A DNA stretch of 64,000 nt, from assembly GCA_016271365.2 (NCBI GenBank), contig CM028136.1, positions 473,492,001 to 473,556,000 on the forward strand, in the 5' to 3' direction. This document shows, piece after piece, positions 57,323 through 64,000 of this stretch. Source of the stretch: Neoceratodus forsteri (taxonomy: Eukaryota; Chordata; Ceratodontiformes; Ceratodontidae). Under the pieces are notes generated by a model. The model saw nothing but the letters and a program-made list of their open reading frames with translations, was not told where the DNA came from and searched no databases. Each line of letters starts with the position of its first letter. The stretch's first letter is position 1. Made by a program: the position numbers and the translations under genes.

Positions 57323-57964
57323 TCCCAAAAATCCCATGTTGCAAATTTGGTGAAAAAATTTCAAAACGGTCTGCGTTACAAGTGTGCATTATGCAGTTTC
57401 TACGCACTCACAAGTGCACCATTTTTTATATTTTCACTCCAGATTTTCAACATTGCCATTTTATGAACAGTATAGCTGTCATTTTCACATCCTGCCCAAA
57501 GCGTGTCTTTGCACCTGTGGCACAGAATGGCGTGGTCAGTATGCAAAATCAACTTTGGGATGAAGTACTGAAATGATAATGTCACTGTTCATGAGGTGAG
57601 GTCCTAGAAAGCCCATTTTGAAAATCTGGTGAAACAATTCCTAAAAATGATTGCATTACTGCTGTGCATTGCACCATTTCTATGCATGCTCATAACTTCA
57701 CAATTTTCATATTTTCACTCCAGATTTTCAACATTGGCATTTTTCACACCTCCTCCAAGAACAGTACAACTATCCCTTTTCATCCTGCCCAAAATGTGTT
57801 TTCACACCTGTGGAGCAGAATGGCACAGTCACAGCATGAAATCACCTTTCGGGATCGAGTAACAAAATGATAGTGCCACTGTTCATGAGATGTGGTCCAA
57901 AAAGCCCATGTTGAAAATTTGGAGTGAAAAGTATCAACAAACCCAGGGCATTAGGTTTCCAACT

Positions 57965-58335
57965 GTAATGCTTACACCCCCACTCTGTAGAGTGTGATAG
58001 GCATCAGGTGTAACTTGGAGTCACTATAATTCACACCATTCCACTCCTTTACCCTGCAGCCAATGACAAACATTGAGGTATACCTTGGGGTCTTCATCTC
58101 AACATTCACCCCATTTTTCTATAGTGCACCCATCTCCACTTATTTCCTTATGGAATGGGGTGAGAGTGAGGGCCAAATACCCAAAGCACACCATGATGCC
58201 TGTCAGTGTCTGCAGTATGTAGTGGGGTGGAATGGCATAAGCATTACAGTCGATGACACAGACACCCCCAATGCCTGTCAGTCTCTGCAGAGTCAGGGTT
58301 GGTATTAATCTTGGAAACACTAATGCCTCAGTAAG
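57965..58335. mobile_element. Long imperfect foldback
   Basis: GGGCATTAGGTTTCCAA, ACTGTAATGCTTA, CACCATTCCACTCC and GACAAACATTGAGGTA at the left are mirrored at the right by TTGGAAACACTAATGCC, TAAGCATTACAGTC, GGGGTGGAATGG and CACCATGATGCCTGTC. About 25 percent mismatches. Non-coding. Confidence 0.6.
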
Positions 58336-58394
58336 GAAGTAAATCAGGGAGGAGCAGTGGACATCACCAGCCTTGATTTCAAAAGCCTTCAATG

Positions 58395-59765
58395 CTGACC
58401 AGCATTGAGGCTAATATAATAAGATGGGTAGTCTGGCCACAGGCACAAGCTGATACACTGGGTTAGAATCTGGCTGACGGACAGGAGACAAAAGGTGGTG
58501 GTAATGGGATCTAATCCAGAGACAGGGTGATGACCAGCAGGTACCTCAGGTATCAGTCCTGGGACCAGTCTTATTCAAGGTCTTCATTACAGACATTGCA
58601 GAAGGGCTAGAAGGAAAGGTCTGTCTGCCTGTTTGCAGACGACCCCAATGGTATACCATGATATGGGGGCACTAGCAAGTGGGCACCCACTGAAACTGTG
58701 ACCCACTTTTGGCTAGTGCCCTAACGGTGATGGTGTGGGGTTGGTGACCCGAATGGACTGGTTCATGAAAGGCAACAGGATGTCGCATGTGTGTATCGTG
58801 CAGGGGTGGGAGCAAGCCCACCACAATTGGGGTGGGGTATGTGAAAAGTGGTGCCAAGGGTTTCTGGTGAGCTGGCATCATAGTGTGGTGGGTTAGGTGC
58901 TGGCTTGGGGTGGTGGGGATGCAGGGTTCAGGACCGGGCACTGGTAGTATTTGTTCTGTCCGGCCAGAGGCGGTGTATTTTTTTGTTTTTTAACAAGATG
59001 TACCCCGACATGCACCCCTGGATTTGAGAATCCTAATTTAGGGGTGTGGGTGGCAAAGCCCCCCATGGAGAGAGTGCAGGGTGCAACCCTACATAAAGAA
59101 ATGAAAAAAATTTACGCCATGTTTCCTTGAGCCGGATGATAAGGGCATTCGGCATGCTGAATTTGCCTGATCCCATAGCACCGACACCAACATCTGTAAC
59201 AGAGTGAATATTTCTGAAGGGTGGAGAAGATGAGCAGACACATGGAGGGCTGAAAAATTGTCTGAGGAGTGCCAATTGAGGTTCTATGCAAAGAAACTCT
59301 AATAATGTACCTGGGAAGAGGAAACCTGGGAGAGTTACTGGATGGAGGTGAGGTGCTGACAATCACCAAGAAAGAAAAGGACATAGGAGTTATCAGTTCT
59401 GATGACCTTAAGGTTTCAAAACAGAGCACAAATGTTTCAGAGGCCCAGTGGTATGCTTGGGTGTACAGGCAAAGGTATTACTAGCAAAATGTGTGACATG
59501 GCGATGCCATTGCATAATGCACCAGTGAGCCCTATCCTACAGTACTGTGTGGAATTCTGGAGCCGCAACTGCACACGGACATTGACAGGATGGAGCGGTC
59601 CACAGAAAGACAACAAAGATGGTACATGGCTTGCAAAACAGAACATATCAGGACAGATTAAAGGACATCAATATGTATTCATTGGAGGACAGGAGGGAGT
59701 GGGGAACATGATACATACATTCAAGTACCTCAAGGTCATAGAAACATTGAAACATAGAATTTGAC
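58395..59765 (+). pseudogene. Non-LTR retrotransposon reverse transcriptase fragment (CR1/L3/Rex-like)
   Basis: A LINE reverse transcriptase copies the element's RNA into DNA at the insertion site. Here only the middle and end of the domain survive, in several frames. Near 58,475 the text reads LTDRRQKVVV-like, and at 58,541-58,576 VPQVSVLGPVLF, matching the usual GVPQGSVLGP(L/V)LF. It continues FITDIAEGLEGKVCL and then, after a frameshift, the catalytic FADD (58,632-58,643). About 600 bp of unrelated DNA follow. Coding resemblance resumes near 59,260 with IMYLGRGNLGE, KDIGVISSDDLKVSKQ, LGCTGKGITSK, PILQYCVEFWS and NMIHTFKYLK, which match the thumb and connection region of CR1/L3-type elements. 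The endonuclease and 5' part are absent, as is usual for truncated copies. Family placement is from memory of motifs. Confidence 0.8.
58650..59255. other. Insertion interrupting the LINE fragment
   Basis: The reverse transcriptase similarity breaks straight after FADD and resumes near 59,260. The intervening ~600 bp are GC-richer and show no LINE resemblance. Short inverted words (GGGCACTAGCAAGTGGG and CCACTTTTGGCTAGTGCCC) lie near its left side. No terminal repeat is clear. Confidence 0.5.
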
Positions 59766-60025
59766 GCAGATAAGGACTGCTTGGCTCACCCAGTCTGCCC
59801 ATTTCTACCTAATGGATAAGCTGCAGATCCTAGTTAACCAGCAGCCTACTTCTTCCTACCCCCACAAGAATTGCCTTATGACTGTCCCATGCATGCTTGC
59901 CGTTCCACCCTGTTTTGACTCCACAAAAACAGTGGTGGGAATCAATATGGACAATCATGGGCTGGTAATAGGGCAGACATCTTTCAGTGCATCAAACGTC
60001 TCGGCATTGACAAATGCTTGTTAAT
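59745..60025. repeat. Dispersed repeat with CCCAGTCTGCCCATTTCTAC
   Basis: The text AACATAGAATTTGACGCAGA, CCCAGTCTGCCCATTTCTAC, GAATTGCCTTATGACTG and CCCATGCATGCTTG has the feel of a common vertebrate interspersed repeat adjoining LINE 3' ends, but I cannot name it. The 87-codon frame at 59,761 lies in it and is not a gene. Confidence 0.4.
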
Positions 60026-60029
60026 ATTG

Positions 60030-60520
60030 TCCTTCAAATTTTAACATGGCCTTTTGGAAACCACCTCATTAACAAGGCAGATAAGAGTTTTAAAATCATC
60101 CCTAAAGATAATTTTGTAATCACTCTGTGAAATCACATTTGAGTGGGATTTGAACATTTTCACCTGCCAGGTTCATGTTCTGGGGTCATAAGAAGACTTG
60201 TTGAAGGTTTGGGTTCATAATATTAAAAACAAAAATGTTATGAAGATACATTGAAAATTTTCAATGCACACACACAAGTTTGGAAATTTTCAGTATTTTG
60301 AATGCAAATTTTCAATAGTCATTTTCATACCACTTCAAGAATGTGACAGGTGTCATTTTTCAGATACTGGCCAAAATGTGTTTTCAATCTTCTGGTGAAA
60401 AATGATGTTTTATCCAGTATTTTATAAATGACACCTGTCCTGTTCGAGGGGTAGCATATAAAGACTATGTTGAAAATATGGGGTCAGAATGTCAAAAAAA
60501 AAATGAAGTAATGTTGTTTT
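60030..60520. repeat. Hairpin repeat H family, degenerate segments
   Basis: ACCACCTCATTAACAAGGCA, GGGTCATAAGAAGACTTGTT, CAAATTTTCAATAGTCATTT and GGCCAAAATGTGTTTTC are decayed versions of the family text at 47,380 and 49,700, in both orientations. Confidence 0.55.
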
Positions 60521-60534
60521 CAGGGACAGCCATT

Positions 60535-60770
60535 GGTCTAGTGTGGACCAATTGCCTTCCTGTTCCAGTGACCTGAGTTTAAGTGCAAGTTTAGAGAGCT
60601 AGCTGAATGAGCTGAGGCACTGCTTGTGCTGCACCAGCTCCTGTCTGTGGATGGACAGAGCAGTATTTTGGTGCATAGACAACATCTTATTGCATTCCAT
60701 GGACCCTTACCTCAAAGGGGTTGACCTGCTTGTTGAGGCTTGATGGGCCTATGCACTGAATCAGGACAAG
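60535..60770. repeat. Dispersed repeat S, copy 2
   Basis: Counterpart of 48,175-48,430; ends GGGCCTATGCACTGAATCAG. Confidence 0.5.
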
Positions 60771-61639
60771 TGTGGTAGCAAAAAAATGGGGAAGTGTACC
60801 TGGCAGGATGAAGGCCAGGATGCTGCAAGCCCCACCCACTTACAGGTAATTGACTGCTGTCAGCCACACAGCTCCATCACCCTCCATCTCATGAACTTCC
60901 CAGGTACCTTTGGTACTCCTCCACAGATTCCACCATGATGGGATACGAGGGGTGGACATCTGCTCCCCAATTGACTTCCACCACTTTGGAAGTCTGTTCC
61001 CCTGTCAGTGTTGCAGGTCATGTGAAAGGTGGTGGCTTTATTCTGCTCTGGTGGCAATTGAGCAGAGCAACTCCCCAAGAAAAGAGTGGGCCCAGGATGC
61101 TGAATCCTGTTCACATCCCTGACCCTGTCTTCCACTAGTAACCCAAGTCCTTTCCTGAACCTGGGTCACTGCCATTTTCTGGGTATCTACCCTCCCAACC
61201 AAGCCAATTTAAATGCACCAAAAAACTACAATCCTTTCCACCTGGCACAGTTAATTGGTATTTTTCTTACTCATTCTAAACCATTTTCCATTTATGTCTC
61301 CAGATCCAAGGATAGATAAAGATGCCAGCCCAGGTGCTGGAAGACCCTGACCACATGTATCAGATAAGTATTGCTTTATATTTACAGTATCTTGTTTGTT
61401 CCAGTTAGTTACTAAAAGCTGCAGATCCTTAGTGGCGCTATTACTATTCTTATTTATAGGTATGACTGAATGGAAATGCGCTATTAGGGTTTTCAGCCCT
61501 AAGTCTGCATCCCACTCAAGTAGGTATGACTGAATGTTCCCTGAAGCTGCACAAGCCCCATCCCAAAACATACTCTTTCCACATGACACAAGAGATATCC
61601 ATCATCATGGTCCAGCACTTCTGTAACCATGGATACACA
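60771..61639. other. No gene seen
   Basis: Short overlapping frames on both strands around 60,860-61,140 (70-91 codons) have no recognisable family. No repeat is clear. Confidence 0.4.
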
Positions 61640-62215
61640 TGCACAGTTGTATACCACCTGGGAAGTGTGGTAAAAATTCCATAGGATCACATTGTAAGTA
61701 AGGAATAACACATGATGGTGTGTGTGGTAATGCTAAACTACCACACACCACAGGTGAGGTTAATGAGACATGGGGTGCAAGCAAGTGCTTTAAACCACTT
61801 GGGAAGTGCGGTATATGATTCCCATAGGATCACATTTATCAATTTTAAGTGAGCAATACCACAGGGCAGGGTGTGCAGCACTGCTAAATTGCCTGCATGC
61901 CCCAGGTTGGTAATGAGGCACAAGGCACAGCCAGTTGCCTTCAACCCACCTAGAAATGTGGTGTATAATTTGCATGGGATTACATTATAAATTTTAAGTG
62001 CGTAATGCCACACACAGCACGGTGTGCAGCAATGCTAAGTGCTGCATGCCCCAACTAGGCTGTGAGCACCTTGTGCATTCAACCACCTGGAAAGTGTAAT
62101 ATTAAATTCCCATAAGATCACCTTGTAAATTGTAAGTAAACAATAGCACAGGACATGGTGTGCGGTAATGGTAAATCACTGCACACCTCAGGTGAATGTG
62201 AGGCATGAGGTGCAG
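61640..62215. repeat. Minisatellite, ~145-bp unit, 4 copies
   Basis: Units carry ACCACCTGGGAAGTGTGG, CCCATAGGATCACATT, TAAGTGAGCAATACCACA and a GTGTGCAGCAATGCTAA-like word. The first word lies near 61,653, 61,795, 61,945 and 62,081. Confidence 0.85.
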
Positions 62216-62764
62216 CAGGGAAGTGCACATGTCTCCACTCAGGTGCTGAAGACATCAATGCTGCCACAGAAGTCCACAAGGATGATTGCATGCAGGTGCC
62301 AGATCTTTTAACCACCTGTGGCATGTATCCATATGCCAACACCACAGCGACATTTAAAACAATGAAGTACATTTCAGAGGCAAGTCACTGTTGCCACTGT
62401 AATGTACCCACAGAGACCCTGGCACAGCTTTCTCAGGTTTTTCCCCTCCCTGAATCAATTCTGACTTGGAGTTGACAATCCTGAGTTACGGGGTGTGAGG
62501 GGCAGAGCACTCAACATGAAGAGTTTGGGGCAAAGTCCTCTAAAAACAGACAGTTTTCTGATGGAGTTATGCCAACCACAACTTGTGGTCAACATATATC
62601 TGTCACTGTAGTATCCTGTTGGAAAAAAGTTGTCTCTGTGGTGTCATGGATCTGCATGTATTCATGGCTACAGAAGCACTGGACCATGACGATGGATGTC
62701 TCTTTGTCTTACCTGATGATGGATGTCTGTGGTTGCATGTATTGCCTTGCCCCATTTGGCTGCT
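62216..62764. other. No gene seen
   Basis: No clear repeat or gene. Minus-strand frames of 146-180 codons starting near 63,108-63,145 overlap one another in different frames and cross the composite repeat shared with 49,480, so they are not credible. Confidence 0.4.
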
Positions 62765-63390
62765 TGAGGGGAATGTGGAGTTAGGACTGAAAACCCTAAC
62801 ATCACTTTTCCATGCTTTTGTTGCTTTAATAGCAACCTTAACTGATACATTAATGGAGTTTTTGTAAAGAATTTCCTTACTTTTGAGATGGTATAATTGT
62901 ATCCTGATTTGCCTGTGGAGCACATGTCCCAGAGGACCCTGCACTTCCTCTGTCCATAGATGCAGATCCTCATTTGCCTGTGGGAGCAGAGGACCTTCTG
63001 GTAGTACACTCCATTCCTCCATAGATGTGGACATGTACACTGCTGTGGCATGGGACCCAGAGAGCCCTGCACTTTCATCTGTAGCAGAACAACAACCAAA
63101 TTTTCCACATAGCTTTCTTATAGAACCCAGTACTGAAATGTTCAAACACCCACTGAAACGCTATATTCAGCACCACCGGCACGTCATTAAGTACCACATG
63201 TGCAAATCATGTTTTAGGCAGAATTTGAAAAATGACAGCTGTCACATTCATGAGGTGGTTTAAAAGACGGTTATGTTGAAAATTTGGGGTTAAAATATTT
63301 AAAATGGCCAAAGATGCAAGCAGCACAGCAAAATTTCAATGAATATGCATAACTTTCTATTTTACAACAATTTTTCAATATAGCCTCAGT
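62765..63390. repeat. Family Q half plus composite repeat, second copy
   Basis: 62,765-62,895 (AAAACCCTAACATCACTTTT, ACTGATACATTAATGGAGTT, GAATTTCCTTACTTTTGAGA) matches the right half of the foldback at 49,065-49,480. The DNA then follows the text of 49,480-50,000 to 63,390, including an inverted hairpin-H segment. Confidence 0.65.
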
Positions 63391-63394
63391 GTCA

Positions 63395-63425
<31 letters not shown>

Positions 63426-63810
63426 AGCCGGAGATCAGAGGGCTGTGGGTTCAGTTCCCACATCAGGCACTTGGGTTAATAGCCCAGTACTGACACTGTA
63501 GTGCAGCATGGAGAGGTGCTGCACTTCTGAGGTGCCATCTTTGGATGAGGCGTTAAACGAGATCCCATCTGCCTGGAATGGTGGTAGTTCAGGTGGAGTT
63601 AAATATCCCATGGCACTTATCGAAAGAGTAGGGAATTTCCGGTGTCCTGGCCAAATTTCCCTCATTCACTAAAAATACCACCAACAGCTTAATCTGGTTC
63701 AAGATCAGTTAGCATTCATCTGTATCCCCTCCCCGGGTCGTGCCTGAAAATAGGCAGGATTTGTCTAGTGCACTTACCGGTCAACAAAAACTAAATAAAT
63801 AAATAAAATA
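63387..63810 (+). mobile_element. tRNA-derived SINE resembling HE1/V-SINE
   Basis: SINEs are short non-coding elements copied by LINE enzymes. This one begins GTGTCAGTGGCTCAGTAGG with an RNA polymerase III A box (63,396-63,407) and a B box GGTTCAGTTCC (63,448-63,458), about 40 bases apart as in a tRNA. The body has GAGGTGCCATCTTTGGATGA, GGCGTTAAACGAG, ATCCCATGGCACTTATCGAA and GGTGTCCTGGCCAA, which I recognise as the conserved middle of HE1-type elements of sharks and relatives. The tail is (AAAT)n. A target duplication is not clear. The 76-codon minus-strand frame in it is not a gene. Confidence 0.85.
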
Positions 63811-64000
63811 AATGACCCCACCTCATAAACAAGGGTAGTGAAAATTTTCAAATCTTGCATGAAAGGTAATTTCACCAAGTAACCATAAAATCATTTTTGG
63901 GCCAGATTTGCATAATTCCATCAACAATGTTCATAAGGTGGGGTCCCAAAAACCATGTTGAAAGTTTGTTGTTAAATATACAAAATGTCAAGTTATGCTT
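63811..64000. repeat. Hairpin repeat H family, partial copy at window end
   Basis: GACCCCACCTCATAAACAAG, CATGAAAGGTAATTTCACC, AAATCATTTTTGGGCCAGA and GGTGGGGTCCCAAAAACCAT recall the family hairpin; it runs off the window. Confidence 0.6.

Larger units (their letters stand above)
56190..57610. repeat. Direct tandem duplication, ~710-bp unit
   Basis: The order of a GATGTCTTTTATTTTTCCTG block, GGTCCATCATTGTCTCCC, TTTGGAGGTCCAGTGCTGTC, hairpin H, and CCAGATTTTCAACATTGCC occurs at 56,190-56,890 and again at 56,900-57,610. The copies are close to identical over long stretches, so the duplication is recent. A third partial block follows at 57,610-57,930. Confidence 0.85.

Noticed and set aside
62603..63145. 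180- and 146-codon minus-strand open frames
   Set aside because: They overlap in different frames and lie in a repeat whose other copy at 49,480-50,000 does not keep the frame open.

Overview
The window looks like nuclear DNA from a vertebrate with a large, repeat-dominated genome. No bacterial, organellar or plasmid signal is seen, and I find no intact host protein-coding gene, rRNA gene or tRNA gene. The clues to a vertebrate are a decayed PIF/Harbinger transposon with GT-AG introns, a fragment of a CR1/L3/Rex-like non-LTR retrotransposon, a tRNA-derived SINE resembling the HE1/V-SINE group of fishes, long (GT)n and (GATA)n microsatellites, and TG/CA-rich sequence typical of methylated-CpG decay. 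The HE1-like SINE suggests a cartilaginous fish, non-teleost fish, lungfish or amphibian, but the species cannot be fixed from sequence alone.

Layout. (1) 1-24,328: a head-to-tail satellite of about 82 monomers of about 297 bp, each with a (CT)n tract, a splice-donor-like and a splice-acceptor-like motif, and AATAAA. Variant monomers recur every 5 or 10 units (about 1.48 or 2.96 kb), so there is higher-order structure. The first ~9.7 kb are full of single-base deletions relative to the rest. (2) 24,329-28,679: AT-rich sequence with one hairpin element and a scattered ~78-bp repeat. (3) 28,680-35,733: a GC-richer, decayed Harbinger element of about 7 kb with terminal inverted repeats, a broken transposase on the plus strand, a broken Myb/SANT-type gene on the minus strand, and a third SANT/trihelix-like spliced gene on the plus strand. 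(4) 35,734-39,390: microsatellites and low-complexity DNA. (5) 39,394-45,400: a cluster of foldback (fully palindromic) elements. Several carry 19-base termini that match the conserved 5' end of 18S rRNA, and smaller palindromic MITE-like elements lie among and inside them. (6) 46,000-58,330: composite hairpin repeats arranged as large inverted and direct duplications, plus minisatellites. (7) 58,395-59,765: the LINE fragment, interrupted by about 600 bp of unrelated DNA. (8) 59,745-64,000: further dispersed and tandem repeats and the SINE.

How the parts relate. Nothing here forms a working host pathway. The only genes acting together would have been those of the Harbinger element: a DDE nuclease that cuts and joins DNA, and a Myb/SANT partner that binds DNA and helps bring the nuclease to the nucleus and to the element ends. 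All are broken now. The palindromic elements have no coding capacity and, if mobile, would have depended on enzymes from elsewhere. Most open reading frames in the window are chance frames within repeats.
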